Below are positions 36,567-44,964 of a stretch of DNA of 64,000 nucleotides, one piece after another. The DNA is from Natranaerobius thermophilus JW/NM-WN-LF (GTDB lineage Bacteria; Bacillota; Natranaerobiia; Natranaerobiales; Natranaerobiaceae), in assembly GCF_000020005.1 (NCBI RefSeq), contig NC_010718.1, forward strand, positions 2,376,001 through 2,440,000. The letters run 5' to 3'. Below the pieces are notes generated by a model, which was not told where the DNA came from, searched no databases, and was given only the letters and a program-made list of their open reading frames with translations. A program made the translations under genes and the position numbers. Position 1 is the stretch's first letter, and each line of letters starts with the position of its first letter.

Positions 36567-37412
36567 TTAATCGAAGTCTCCGAATTCACCGTCATGGGGG
36601 TCACCATGACATTCCGTACAGTCTTCTTTTCCCTGGCTTGGATATGGCTCGTTTTCGTGACAGGTCATACAATCATCAGCTACGGCTGCGGGAGCCATTT
36701 CTCTTACATAGCCTTCTTCATGTTCTTTATTCAACATTTCAACTACGAATTTTGCGGTATCAGCTGTAACTCCTGCACAGCGTTCTCCTCTTTCTTCCGC
36801 ACCTCTGGATTCAACACCTGCTACATTCATCCACTTAGTAACCGATACGTGACACAGACTAGAATTCACCTCAACCTGGGGTAAATCCAGTCCTGCAGGT
36901 TGATACTCAGGGAATGGGAACTTTTGATACCAGGCCATTAGTTCATCATTTAAATCCATAAATTTCTCTTCTTCATGTACCATGCTAATTATAGTTGCTG
37001 CCGGAGGTAATACACCACAGATTGAGCCCCATCCTGCAAGACCACCTCTAAAGGGCCAGAATGCCATAGTGGGAATTTGATCAAAAGGATAACCGACCTG
37101 ATCTTGCAGTTCGCCGAGGACCCCCTCGGCTAAACCATAACCTCATCCACCTTCAAAATAAGCGTGGTATGCCCTTTCGGCAACCTTGTCAGGATCTAGA
37201 GGTTGATATTCAAAGGGATGTTCTGGTACTTCTATCTTCGAGTCTTGAGAGTCTGCTGCAGCTCTTTCACCATCTTCAGCACATCCTGTCATTAATGATC
37301 CGAAACCACCCAATAGGGCAACACCTGCCACTGTAGTTCCAGCACCTTTCAGGAATTTTTTCCGTGATATCTGGGAAGTTTCGACCTGTTTGTTTGAATC
37401 TTCTTTTGCCAT
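36567..37412 (-). CDS. Split-Soret-type C_GCAxxG_C_C cytochrome, selenocysteine-containing
   Basis: 281 residues if the in-frame TGA at 37143-37145 (codon 90) is read as selenocysteine; otherwise it splits into two frames. The pieces are exactly in phase and give one coherent protein: Tat-like signal SRKKFLK (16-22), lipobox LMTGC44, EGG-U90-GYG, GSIC132G, C187, C212 (the C_GCAxxG_C_C redox pattern with the first Cys as Sec), and two heme-c sites CMTCH (248-252) and CTECH (265-269). This matches split-Soret cytochromes, exported electron carriers of anaerobes. ATG 37412 has GGGGAGGAG; an upstream start at 37508 is less likely. A SECIS-like hairpin follows the TGA. Confidence 0.85.
37113..37145 (-). 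promoter_or_regulatory. UGA codon and SECIS-like hairpin
   Basis: The TGA is at 37143-37145. Twelve bases on begins a perfect 6-bp stem GCCGAG/CTCGGC (37125-37130 and 37113-37118) with the loop GGGGUC. The loop starts 18 nt after UGA and opens with G, as bacterial SECIS elements require; its GGUC resembles the E. coli fdhF loop. Confidence 0.75.
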
Positions 37413-37758
37413 ATTTAACTCCTCCCCTCTAATTATTCTGTAAGACTCGATTTGCAATTGTTTCTTAGTAACTAATAGAGTTTCGAAAATTAGATAGTTA
37501 AAAACCATCTAATCTTTTTATTATTTAGTTTATTATGTTCATTATTATTTTATCTAATTTTTTATAATAATAATAGTTAGTTAATTCACTACTATAGACA
37601 GTTAATAAACATTTAAAATCACTCTAAATACAGGCGTGACAGTCTTTTGCTAATAGTGCGAATTTTCTGACCTCCATAAAAAACTTCTATTCCCATAACA
37701 TATTTGTATAACATTTTGAGGATTAATTAGGATTTATTGTTAACAATTGCCATGATAG
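37413..37758. other. Selenoprotein gene leader and AT-rich spacer
   Basis: About 350 bp between the selenoprotein start and the insertion sequence. No gene. It should hold the selenoprotein promoter, but no single strong sigma-A box was picked out. Confidence 0.3.
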
Positions 37759-37775
37759 TCGCTTTTCTGACATAA
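37759..37775. repeat. 17-bp target-site duplication, left copy
   Basis: TCGCTTTTCTGACATAA directly abuts the left terminal repeat and is identical to 39257-39273. Confidence 0.9.
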
Positions 37776-39256
37776 TGTCAATGTTCTTTGAAAATGTCAC
37801 CTAAAAACGCATAAATTTGTTCAGAGAAAATGTCACCCCCCAGGAAGGTAGACCGAGTTTTAAACTCGGTCCCTGGTATTTAGTATAGTATCTAAAAGTT
37901 CTTGATCAGTCAGGTCGTAGTTAAGATTTGTTCTTTCACTTTGTTTTCTCCAAGGGTGATTTTCATCTGGGACTATTCTATTTTTAGGTGATTGCGTTGT
38001 TTTAACTTTTTTGGTCATTTTAGTAGTTGAAGGCTTGTCCACAATTTGAGTTTCAAACACCATATCTTTATATTTTACTTTAACTCCAAATTTAGGATTA
38101 GATAGGACAGTAACTTTAGATTTAGGAACCAGTTGACTATTTTTATCTAAAATTTGATAGTAACTTCCTTCAAAAGAGAAAGTGGCACTGTTGTCCACAG
38201 TTCTTTTGAATTTAGAACAAAGTATATGATCAAGATTAATATCTTGATTTAAACAGGTAAAAGCCGATAGCTCATTTTCGGGCTTTAGGGCAAATCTTTT
38301 ATTAAAATCAGGCAAGAAATCTTTTTGTAAAAATTCATTAGCTTTCTCCATGGTAGTTATATTGTGTAGCTTAAAAAGTGTGGGCAGTCTGCTTTGTAAA
38401 GTATCAAAAAGCCTTTCAACTCGTCCTTTTGCTTGTGGAGAGTTAGCAGGTATAATAGTGACTCCTAACTCTTCCATAGCTGCACCAAATTGAGTAGGCT
38501 TAACTTGTTTACCTGCGAGCTGTTCATCAATCGAAAGCTTGTCCGATTTAGGTGATCTAAAAATAGTGTGCTTATCGCTATAAAGACTTGCAGGAATACC
38601 ATAGTTTGAAATTAACTGATGCATAATCTGAAAGTATCCCTCAAGACATTCATTTTCAACAAAAAATAATCCTAGCAAAGCTCCTGTGGCATCATCGATA
38701 GCAGCGTGTAAATCACAATCAAAGCCAGTGTCAAACCAGTCATAAGGTGAGGCGTCTATTTGTACTAAAAGTCCCATTCTGTCCTTGCGTTTGCGTCTGT
38801 GGTGACTCTTACTCTTTTTATGTTTTTTAGGACTAGAAATTCCAGCTTTACTAAGAATTCTATGAACAACTGGCCTACTGATAGAGATTTTTTCTCGCTC
38901 GTTTAAAAGTTCTGTAAAATGAGTGAAATTTGCATTTGGGTATTTTTCTAACTTTAGAGAAATGATATGTTTTTCAGTACTTTCAGGAACAGAATGATCA
39001 GGCTTTTTACCTCGGCTTTTATGTATGACAAAACTGGGTCCTTCTAGTTGCACTCCTTTCTTCAGTCGTTTAATTTGTCGATCACTGAGGTTCAAAGCTC
39101 GTGCTGCATCTCTAATGGTTAAGTAGCCATCAATTGTTTGATTGATAATATTTAGTTTTTTAATTTCTTCTTGGGTCATTTGATATGTCACCTTTTTAGT
39201 CATAGTGACATTTTCACAGAACATTCTAGGGGTGACAATATCACAGAACAATTACA
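37776..39256 (-). mobile_element. Complete insertion sequence, IS1202/ISNCY-like, 1481 bp
   Basis: Terminal inverted repeats of 26 bp (37776-37801 and 39231-39256, about 21 matches, both beginning TGTNA and ending TGTCACC) enclose one intact transposase gene. A perfect 17-bp target duplication flanks it, which is long for an IS but known for the IS1202 group. Intact ends, perfect duplication and complete frame indicate a recent insertion, immediately upstream of the glnA -35 box. Confidence 0.9.
37860..39179 (-). CDS. ISNCY/IS1202-type DDE transposase
   Basis: About 439 residues. An N-terminal HTH (TIRDAARALNLSDRQIKRLKK) and a basic hinge (KKHKKSKSHHRRKRKDR) precede an rve-type core: VQIDASPYDWF, SLYSDKHTIF and NSPQAKGRVERLFDTLQ supply the D, D and E. 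ATG 39179 has AAGGTG nine bases upstream; frames further up run into the terminal repeat. The C-terminal beta region is complete. Family by motif and by target duplication length. Confidence 0.88.
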   Translation of the reverse strand: MTQEEIKKLNIINQTIDGYLTIRDAARALNLSDRQIKRLKKGVQLEGPSFVIHKSRGKKPDHSVPESTEKHIISLKLEKYPNANFTHFTELLNEREKISISRPVVHRILSKAGISSPKKHKKSKSHHRRKRKDRMGLLVQIDASPYDWFDTGFDCDLHAAIDDATGALLGLFFVENECLEGYFQIMHQLISNYGIPASLYSDKHTIFRSPKSDKLSIDEQLAGKQVKPTQFGAAMEELGVTIIPANSPQAKGRVERLFDTLQSRLPTLFKLHNITTMEKANEFLQKDFLPDFNKRFALKPENELSAFTCLNQDINLDHILCSKFKRTVDNSATFSFEGSYYQILDKNSQLVPKSKVTVLSNPKFGVKVKYKDMVFETQIVDKPSTTKMTKKVKTTQSPKNRIVPDENHPWRKQSERTNLNYDLTDQELLDTILNTRDRV

Positions 39257-39273
39257 TCGCTTTTCTGACATAA
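39257..39273. repeat. 17-bp target-site duplication, right copy
   Basis: Same TCGCTTTTCTGACATAA as 37759-37775; the next base starts the TTGACA box of glnA. Confidence 0.9.
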
Positions 39274-39302
39274 TTGACACTCATACTATAAAGTGCTAAA
39301 AT
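39274..39302 (+). promoter_or_regulatory. Sigma-A promoter of glnA
   Basis: TTGACA (39274-39279), 17-nt spacer, TAAAAT (39297-39302). It lies about 50 nt before the glnA start and begins exactly where the IS target duplication ends. No TGTNA-N7-TNACA GlnR box was found. Confidence 0.75.
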
Positions 39303-39354
39303 TTTAAGATATTGATAATCAGTCTCAGAGAAAATATAAAGGGAGTGACAATTT

Positions 39355-40677
39355 ATGAAACCCGAAGATATTATAGCGGCGGTAAAAGAACATAATGTAG
39401 AGTTTATTCGTCTTCAGTTCACAGATATCACAGGTGTACTGAAAAACGTGGCCATAACTGTCAACCAGCTCGATAAAGCCCTGGACGGCGAATTGATGTT
39501 TGATGGTTCTTCTATTGAAGGTTTTGTCAGGATTGAAGAATCGGATATGTATTTAAAACCCGATCCTGATACTTTTATGATCTTCCCTTGGACAAACAAT
39601 GGAAGTAAAATTGCTCGAATTATCTGCGATGTTTACGATGCCAATCAAGAGCCCTTCATTGGTTGTCCCAGATGTACTTTAAGACGTGCCATCCAGGAAG
39701 CGGACGAAATGGGATATTCCATGAAAGTAGGACCGGAAAATGAATTTTTCTTATTCCACACTGGTTCCGACGGTGAACCTACCCTAAAAACCCACGATAA
39801 AGCGGGATATTTCGATCTAGCTCCCGTTGATAAAGGCGAAGAAGCCAGACGAGATATGGCTATAACTCTTCAGCAAATGGGTTTTGAAATAGAAGCTACT
39901 CACCACGAAGTTGCCCCAGGCCAGCACGAAATCGATTTCAAATATGAAGATGCCCTAAAAACAGCCGATATGATCGCCACATTCCGCTATGTTGTCAGAA
40001 CTATCGCCAAGCAACACGACCTTCATGCCACTTTCATGCCAAAACCCATCCAAGGTATCAACGGTTCCGGAATGCATGCAAATATTAGCTTATTTAAAAA
40101 CGGGAAAAACGCTTTTTATGATCCCGAGGATCCCAATGGACTTAGCCAAGAATGCTATTATTTTATCGGAGGTTTATTACAGCATGCCAAAGCTATGTCA
40201 GCCATAACCAATCCCACCGTCAATTCATTTAAACGTCTTGTTCCGGGATATGAAGCTCCTGTATATATTGCCTGGAGTGAGAAAAATAGAAGTCCCCTGA
40301 TACGAATTCCAGCAAAAAGAGAAACTTCTACCAGGGTAGAGCTTCGTAATCCCGATACTGCTTGTAATCCATATTTAGCTACAGCAGTTATGTTAAAAGC
40401 AGGCTTACATGGTATTAAGCACAAAATTGAGCCTCCTGCATCAATTGACAAAAATATTTATAATATGACTCCAGAAGAACGAAAAGAACTGGGAATTGAT
40501 AGACTACCTGAGAATTTATTGGAGGCATTGACTTACTTGCAAGCAGATGGTGTTATTCAGGAAGGTTTAGGCGATCATATCTACAAAAGATTCATCGATG
40601 CTAAAAAATACGAATGGCAGAGTTATACCGAAGCTGTTCATCCTTGGGAAAGAGAGCAATACTTGACTAAATTTTAA
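39355..40677 (+). CDS. glnA: Glutamine synthetase, type I-alpha
   Basis: 440 residues, the short GSI-alpha form. It makes glutamine from glutamate, ammonia and ATP. Visible signatures: [17 protein letters not shown] near the N-terminus, the catalytic/metal regions [10 protein letters not shown] and [15 protein letters not shown], the ATP-binding stretch [20 protein letters not shown], and [22 protein letters not shown]. The adenylylation-type insertion of GSI-beta is absent, so feedback control as in Bacillus is likely. RBS AAAGGGAGTG precedes ATG 39355. A fresh insertion sequence sits just upstream of its promoter and may alter its expression. Confidence 0.95.
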   Translation: MKPEDIIAAVKEHNVEFIRLQFTDITGVLKNVAITVNQLDKALDGELMFDGSSIEGFVRIEESDMYLKPDPDTFMIFPWTNNGSKIARIICDVYDANQEPFIGCPRCTLRRAIQEADEMGYSMKVGPENEFFLFHTGSDGEPTLKTHDKAGYFDLAPVDKGEEARRDMAITLQQMGFEIEATHHEVAPGQHEIDFKYEDALKTADMIATFRYVVRTIAKQHDLHATFMPKPIQGINGSGMHANISLFKNGKNAFYDPEDPNGLSQECYYFIGGLLQHAKAMSAITNPTVNSFKRLVPGYEAPVYIAWSEKNRSPLIRIPAKRETSTRVELRNPDTACNPYLATAVMLKAGLHGIKHKIEPPASIDKNIYNMTPEERKELGIDRLPENLLEALTYLQADGVIQEGLGDHIYKRFIDAKKYEWQSYTEAVHPWEREQYLTKF

Positions 40678-40693
40678 ATTCCAAATATCTGTT

Positions 40694-40722
40694 AAAAAGC
40701 TGGCTAATTAGCCAGCTTTTTT
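40694..40722 (+). terminator. glnA terminator
   Basis: AAAAAGCTGGCT/AGCCAGCTTTTTT perfect stem with a 4-nt loop and T6. Confidence 0.9.
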
Positions 40723-40883
40723 ATTTGCAAATTTTTAAACTTAATTATGAATTAAAGTTTAATGTTGATAACTTTAAAATACAATAGGCTTTTGCATAAA
40801 TTTCCGCTCTGGGTCAGATAATAATAAAAGCAAAGCAATCAAGATTATATTAAGCACGATCTATTAAAAGGAGGTCAAAAACA

Positions 40884-41126
40884 ATGTCAACTGCCTCTCT
40901 AACACAAAAAGAACAACAGTACTTACAAGAGGCTAGGAACTATGAAGAGTTGTGTATTGCAAAATACGAAACTTATGCGAATCAGTTCAATGATCGAGAA
41001 CTCAAAAATTTATTTCAAAGATTGGCCGATAAAGAGCGAGCTCATTATAATCAGATCGATCAGCTAATGCAACAGTATCAACAACCCAATCAGCAACAGG
41101 GGCAGCAGCAGAATCAGCAGAGTTAA
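40884..41126 (+). CDS. CotF-like spore coat protein
   Basis: 80 residues. A ferritin-like helical pair with YEELCIAKYETYANQ and LADKERAHYNQIDQLMQ, plus a Gln-rich C-terminus, is the pattern of the small CotF/DUF2383-type coat proteins. RBS AAAGGAGG. Followed after 37 bp by a related gene, so they are probably coexpressed in the mother cell late in sporulation; no sigma-K or sigma-E box was confirmed. Confidence 0.65.
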   Translation: MSTASLTQKEQQYLQEARNYEELCIAKYETYANQFNDRELKNLFQRLADKERAHYNQIDQLMQQYQQPNQQQGQQQNQQS

Positions 41127-41163
41127 CGCCTGTATCAAATCACACAAAAGGAGGGAACTAGAA

Positions 41164-41409
41164 TTGTTCCAATATCAACCTAATCAGAAGGGTAATCAAA
41201 AACAAAAAAATAACCAGCAATTAAATGATCAGGCTATGCTTCACGATATGCTAATGACAGAAAAGCATATCTCTTCCTACTATGATGTTAGTGTACTGGA
41301 AAGTGATAAAACTAATATTCGCCAAACTCTACAACAAATTCAACAAGAAGAACAACAGCATGCCGAAGAGATATACCAAGCCATGCAAAAACGTGGTTGG
41401 TATTCATAA
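41164..41409 (+). CDS. CotF-family spore coat protein
   Basis: 81 residues from TTG 41164 (AAAGGAGGG upstream). DQAMLHDMLMTEKHISSYYDVSVLESDKTNIRQTL is truncated here as a description, but this region and QEEQQHAEEIYQAMQKRGWY match the CotF coat family (helical hairpin with a terminal Tyr-rich end). The N-terminal 20 residues are Gln/Asn/Lys-rich. It forms a two-gene unit with the preceding CotF-like gene and precedes a strong terminator. Confidence 0.75.
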   Translation: MFQYQPNQKGNQKQKNNQQLNDQAMLHDMLMTEKHISSYYDVSVLESDKTNIRQTLQQIQQEEQQHAEEIYQAMQKRGWYS

Positions 41410-41457
41410 GCTAACCCTTCCTTACCCCCTCTAATCTACTGATCCGCGCAATATGTT

Positions 41458-41496
41458 AAAAGGCCCCTCAATCATTATAGTTGAGGGGCCTAAATT
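41458..41496. terminator. Bidirectional terminator between cotF-like genes and queT
   Basis: Perfect 11-bp stem AGGCCCCTCAA/TTGAGGGGCCT (41461-41491) with A-rich 5' and T-rich 3' flanks on both strands. Confidence 0.85.
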
Positions 41497-41502
41497 TAGT
41501 TT

Positions 41503-41985
41503 TTATTCTTCTCCAAAAAACCGCATCAATTCAGGGGTTCGCTTTATGAATAATAATAGCGGTAAACCCAATCCGTAACACGCAATTAATTGTCCTGCGC
41601 CTACTGTCAGCATAGTCAAAATCAATGGACCATCTTCAATACCCAAAATCAAATTCAAATATCCCCCGACAATCAAGGCATTTATTATTACCGGTGGCAG
41701 CGGGGCCAGGTATGTTTTGGGCATTTTCCAGGTCAAAAGAGCCGCCAACAGTGTAGCCAAACTTCCCAACACCATATCCACAATTCCCAGAGGACCAAGT
41801 GAGTTGGCTATAAACACACCAATTGTCAGTCCAGGGATGGCATGTTTGGTTAAAAATGGCAGGACAGTCAGGGCTTCAGGTACCCTAATCTGAACAGCGT
41901 GGAAAGCAAAAGGTGAGACTACTTGAGTGACGGCGATATAAATGGCCGCAATTATTGCCGTCCGGGCAATGTCTCTAGATGTCAT
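41503..41985 (-). CDS. queT: QueT queuosine-precursor ECF transporter S component
   Basis: 160 residues with five or six membrane helices. QueT is the substrate-binding subunit of an ECF transporter that takes up queuosine precursors such as preQ1. The conserved ALTVLPFL and AIPGLTIGVFIANSLGP stretches are family signatures. ATG 41985 is chosen because AAGGAG stands upstream at the end of a preQ1 riboswitch; a longer frame to 42060 would pass through the riboswitch. No de novo queuosine genes are seen in the window. Confidence 0.9.
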   Translation of the reverse strand: MTSRDIARTAIIAAIYIAVTQVVSPFAFHAVQIRVPEALTVLPFLTKHAIPGLTIGVFIANSLGPLGIVDMVLGSLATLLAALLTWKMPKTYLAPLPPVIINALIVGGYLNLILGIEDGPLILTMLTVGAGQLIACYGLGLPLLLFIKRTPELMRFFGEE

Positions 41986-41995
41986 TTTTATCACG

Positions 41996-42036
41996 CTCCT
42001 TGTTTTTTGATAAGGCAGGGTGGCCGCGACCTGCCT
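41996..42036 (-). promoter_or_regulatory. preQ1-I riboswitch controlling queT
   Basis: On the minus strand P1 is GGCAGG (42030-42035) with CCTGCC (42014-42019), the loop begins TCGC, ACCC leads into the 3' arm of P1, and an A-rich tail AAAAAACAAGGAG follows. This matches the class I preQ1 aptamer, closest to the T. tengcongensis form (GGUCGC...ACCCC...AACAAAACAAGG). The Shine-Dalgarno lies in the tail, so ligand binding would block translation. Confidence 0.9.
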
Positions 42037-42183
42037 TTCAATAATTAAAATCACGATCATAATTATAACAAAAATCTTACTTCACTAAAACTGTTATCTC
42101 AAAAACTTCCAGGCATTATGCAGGCTATTATGTTTCATAATATTTAATAGAAGGGTCAGCCTTCTCCAGAAAGGAGGGGAAAT

Positions 42184-42351
42184 TTGGATAAAAGTAATCA
42201 ACCTTTAAATGGTGTTAAATGTGTTGTGAATACCTGTTATTATTGGAATCAAGGTAACCAGTGCAAAGCACCGAAAATAGAGGTGCAACCACCAGGTGCC
42301 CAGGATACCCAGGAAACTGACTGTGCCACCTTCTATCCAACTAACGGTTGA
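42184..42351 (+). CDS. DUF1540 mini-protein
   Basis: 55 residues from TTG 42184, with AAAGGAGGGG immediately upstream. VKCVVNTCYYWNQGNQCKAPKI and DCATFYP show the four-cysteine DUF1540 pattern (C13, C18, C27 and C47), a likely small metal- or disulfide-bound knuckle. Family members are common in spore-forming Firmicutes and their role is unknown. A terminator follows at 42452. Confidence 0.85.
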   Translation: MDKSNQPLNGVKCVVNTCYYWNQGNQCKAPKIEVQPPGAQDTQETDCATFYPTNG

Positions 42352-42451
42352 CCTAAAGAAGTATAACTTTTACTGAAAGTAAAAGTAAGCAAAGACTGGG
42401 ATAATTCCCATCACCTTCCCCACTCAACCTTTACCCTCCCCCTCCAAAAGT

Positions 42452-42482
42452 AATCTCCGGGGATTTCCCCGGAGATTTTATA
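42452..42482. terminator. Terminator between DUF1540 and NYN genes
   Basis: AATCTCCGGGG/CCCCGGAGATT stem with a short loop and T-rich tail on the plus strand; it overlaps the approach to the NYN gene stop on the minus strand. Confidence 0.8.
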
Positions 42483-42485
42483 TTT

Positions 42486-43052
42486 TTATAATTCCATTTC
42501 TTTTATATCATCCATAGTTAAGTATATTACCTCATCACAGGCATCTACCAAGTCGTGATGAGGTTTTATTTCGTGACTATATAAAAGGTAAACTATTATA
42601 CCCTTGTCCTTAGCCATCTGAATAGCAGGGACAAAATCACTATCACTTGAAATCAGGGCAATGTGACTAATGCGCTGTTCAAAGGCTGACCGAGCAATGT
42701 CTAGGGCCATTAGAACATCAACCTTTTTTTGCTCAAAAATAGGTTGTTTTTCTTCACTGCGTCCTCTAAAAGCCAGGCTACCCAGCCTCACTTCTGAACG
42801 AGGCAAGCTGCTGATTTTGTTAAAAAATCGCTGTTTCTTGCTAAATCTATCCTTCTCTCCCTGGCTCGGCGGATTTCCCTGATAAGGTAAACAGTGATAA
42901 TAATATGTACGTAAACGCGGAATCATGACTTGTCTACTGATCCAGCTGTACAATCTAAGATAATCTATTTTAGGTTCACCTAGCTTGGCGAATACTTTTT
43001 CCAAAAAACCACCATCTATAAAAATATTCAGACTTTGGCGATAATTTCTCAA
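42486..43052 (-). CDS. NYN (LabA/PIN-like) domain protein
   Basis: 188 residues from TTG 43052 (GGGAGGTG 6 nt ahead; the longer frame to 43085 reads through that site). The acidic metal-site residues of PIN-like NYN nucleases are visible in NIFIDGGF, KKVDVLMALDIA and ISSDSDFVPAI. NYN proteins are RNA-processing nucleases. Standing between a DUF1540 gene and a candidate RNA, it is probably monocistronic. Which RNA it cuts is unknown. Confidence 0.85.
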   Translation of the reverse strand: MRNYRQSLNIFIDGGFLEKVFAKLGEPKIDYLRLYSWISRQVMIPRLRTYYYHCLPYQGNPPSQGEKDRFSKKQRFFNKISSLPRSEVRLGSLAFRGRSEEKQPIFEQKKVDVLMALDIARSAFEQRISHIALISSDSDFVPAIQMAKDKGIIVYLLYSHEIKPHHDLVDACDEVIYLTMDDIKEMEL

Positions 43053-43163
43053 ATTTTCACCTCCCTTCTGTTCGGAATAGCCCATTCTTGGAGGTTCGTC
43101 CTTCGACAGTTAATTACAAACTTGTACATATTATGACATTAATAATACAATGTGTTAAAGTTT

Positions 43164-43197
43164 TAATAAAAAAATTAGGGGTCGCCCTAGCGACCCC
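43164..43197 (-). terminator. Strong minus-strand terminator
   Basis: Perfect 8-bp stem GGGGTCGC/GCGACCCC (43178-43197) with CTAG-type loop, followed on the minus strand by TAATTTTTTTATT. There is no protein gene for it to end, which points to a non-coding transcript. Confidence 0.75.
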
Positions 43198-43400
43198 ACG
43201 TCCGGGATTTTGTCCTGTCATCCCTTTTTAGAACGACAGGAAGTATTTTGATGGGAACTCATTTTCCGATTAAAATTGTACCACCAAAAAATAAAAAAAG
43301 CAATACCCGGAGTGGGTTTCTCAGACGGTTCAATAGCTAATGAATTGTATTTACGTTACGAGTTCGCCGTTATTGTTTAAATTCCTTCTATTATCAGAAT
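43165..43400 (-). ncRNA. Candidate structured non-coding RNA
   Basis: The 500-bp gap 43086-43629 has no protein gene but ends in an orphan terminator. On the minus strand conserved-looking pairings include CCTGTC with GACAGG (hairpin, 43213-43240 region), CCGGG (43307-43311) with CCCGG (43202-43206), and GAACTC (43361 region) with GAGTTC (43256 region), which would cross to form a pseudoknot. A local ACCCactccGGGT hairpin competes with one of them. No known family matched; T-box and 6S were considered and not supported. Confidence 0.35.
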
Positions 43401-43629
43401 AAATCTAAAATTTTACCAAAAACTACAAAAATAGACATTAAAACAACACTTAATATAAACTATAAACTAATCACCTCCATTAGAGTAAATAGGCACATTT
43501 CTAGATATTTTTCCCAATTTTTAACTTATTATTAATATTTTTTCTAATAATAAGGAAGGGATTTTTTCTTAGAAACTCGAAAGGACATTGGAGGAAGATA
43601 ATTATTACTGCAACAGGAGGGTTTCTGAA

Positions 43630-44820
43630 ATGTTGTTAATTAAAAATGGAACATTGCTTACTATGAAAGGTTCCCCCAGGGAAGGGGAAGATATTTTGAT
43701 TAAGGGTGGAAAAATTGCTCAAATCGGCCCCAACCTTGATGCTCCAGAAGGAGCTAAAATTATTGATGCAGAGGGTAAAACAGTTATGCCCGGAATGATC
43801 GATGCTCATACACATATTGGCATATCGGAAGAAGGCATTGGATTTGAGGGCAGCGATTTCAATGAAATTACCAGCCCTATAACCCCTGAACTACGAGCTA
43901 TTGACGCAATCAATCCCAGTGAAGAAGGGGTTAAAGACGCCAGAACTAACGGAATTACTTCAGTAGTAACTGGACCCGGAAGTGCCAATGTTATCGGTGG
44001 GCAATCTCTAGCCATGAAAACCGTAGGTGAAATTATCGATCAAATGGTAATCAAAGATCCAGTAGGACTAAAAGCCGCATTTGGAGAAAATCCGAAAAGA
44101 GTTTACAGTTCACAAAGTAAAAATCCCTCAACCCGAATGGCAACAGCTGCCCAAATGAGAAAAGCCTTTTTCGATGCCAGTGAATACTTGAAAAAAGTAG
44201 AAGAACATGAACAAAAACAGGAACAAGAGGATGAAAACAAAGATAGTAAGGGACCTGACAAGGATTTCAAAAAAGAGGTCTTGATAAAAGTGTTAAAAGG
44301 TGAATTAACTTTAAGAGCCCACGCTCATAGGGCTGACGATATAATGACTGCTATCAGAATAGCAAAGGAATTTGAATTCCCTATATCTATAGAACATTGT
44401 ACTGAGGGTCATAAAGTAGCTGGGGAGTTGAAAAAACACGATATCCCTGCTGTAGTAGGGCCAAGCATGACCTCTAGAGCCAAAGTGGAATTAAGGGATA
44501 GAACCTTTGAAACTCCCCGCGTTTTACATGAAGATGGAGTGAAATTTGCCATCACAACAGACCATCCGGTAATCCCTATTTATACACTACCATTCTGTGC
44601 CGGATTGGCTGTCAGGGAAGGGCTCCCCTGGGAAGAAGCCTTAAAAGCAGTAACAATTAATGCCGCAGAAATTGCTGAAATCGATCACCGAGTAGGTAGC
44701 CTAGAAGTAGGTAAGGACGGAGATGTGCTGGTATTTGATGGCGATCCTTTAAGCCTTGATCCTAAGTTAGAACATGTTTTCATTAATGGTGAAGAAGTTA
44801 CTCGAGACCAAAGTCTTTAA
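43630..44820 (+). CDS. Amidohydrolase
   Basis: 396 residues from ATG 43630 (CAGGAGGG nine bases upstream; a longer frame to 43588 lacks a site). Metal-dependent amidohydrolase barrel: [13 protein letters not shown] (metal His-x-His), [20 protein letters not shown], and [10 protein letters not shown] with the catalytic Asp. An acidic Glu/Lys-rich insertion (about 195-215) is unusual. Similar enzymes hydrolyse imidazolonepropionate-like rings or act as carboxypeptidase-like hydrolases; substrate is not clear. Opposite in direction to the tungsten module and separated by a terminator. Confidence 0.8.
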   Translation: MLLIKNGTLLTMKGSPREGEDILIKGGKIAQIGPNLDAPEGAKIIDAEGKTVMPGMIDAHTHIGISEEGIGFEGSDFNEITSPITPELRAIDAINPSEEGVKDARTNGITSVVTGPGSANVIGGQSLAMKTVGEIIDQMVIKDPVGLKAAFGENPKRVYSSQSKNPSTRMATAAQMRKAFFDASEYLKKVEEHEQKQEQEDENKDSKGPDKDFKKEVLIKVLKGELTLRAHAHRADDIMTAIRIAKEFEFPISIEHCTEGHKVAGELKKHDIPAVVGPSMTSRAKVELRDRTFETPRVLHEDGVKFAITTDHPVIPIYTLPFCAGLAVREGLPWEEALKAVTINAAEIAEIDHRVGSLEVGKDGDVLVFDGDPLSLDPKLEHVFINGEEVTRDQSL

Positions 44821-44932
44821 GCTTTAGTATATAAGCTTTAGTTTTTAAGCTTTTCTAGCTTCAGAGTTTGTTTTATAAATTAGCATTCCTAAAACCAAAA
44901 ACAATAAGAATAATAAGAATACAAAAGAAAAA

Positions 44933-44964
44933 GGGAAGCAGTCTATGACTGCTTCCCTTCTTTT
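44933..44964. terminator. Shared terminator between amidohydrolase and fdhD
   Basis: GGGAAGCAGT/ACTGCTTCCC stem (44933-44957) with A-rich and T-rich flanks; the left side overlaps the fdhD stop, so it serves both convergent transcripts. Confidence 0.85.

Noticed and set aside
36567-37508. Two separate genes or a frameshift at 37143
   Set aside because: The halves are in phase with only one TGA between them, and the Sec reading restores a known family motif with a SECIS-like hairpin.
39257-39354. GlnR operator in the glnA leader
   Set aside because: No TGTNA-N7-TNACA pattern was found; only a TGACA-TAAT-TGACA direct repeat.
43255-43290. T-box leader (GGTGGTAC on the minus strand)
   Set aside because: The invariant GGGTGG-x-ACCGCG is not complete and no aminoacyl-tRNA synthetase or amino-acid gene follows.
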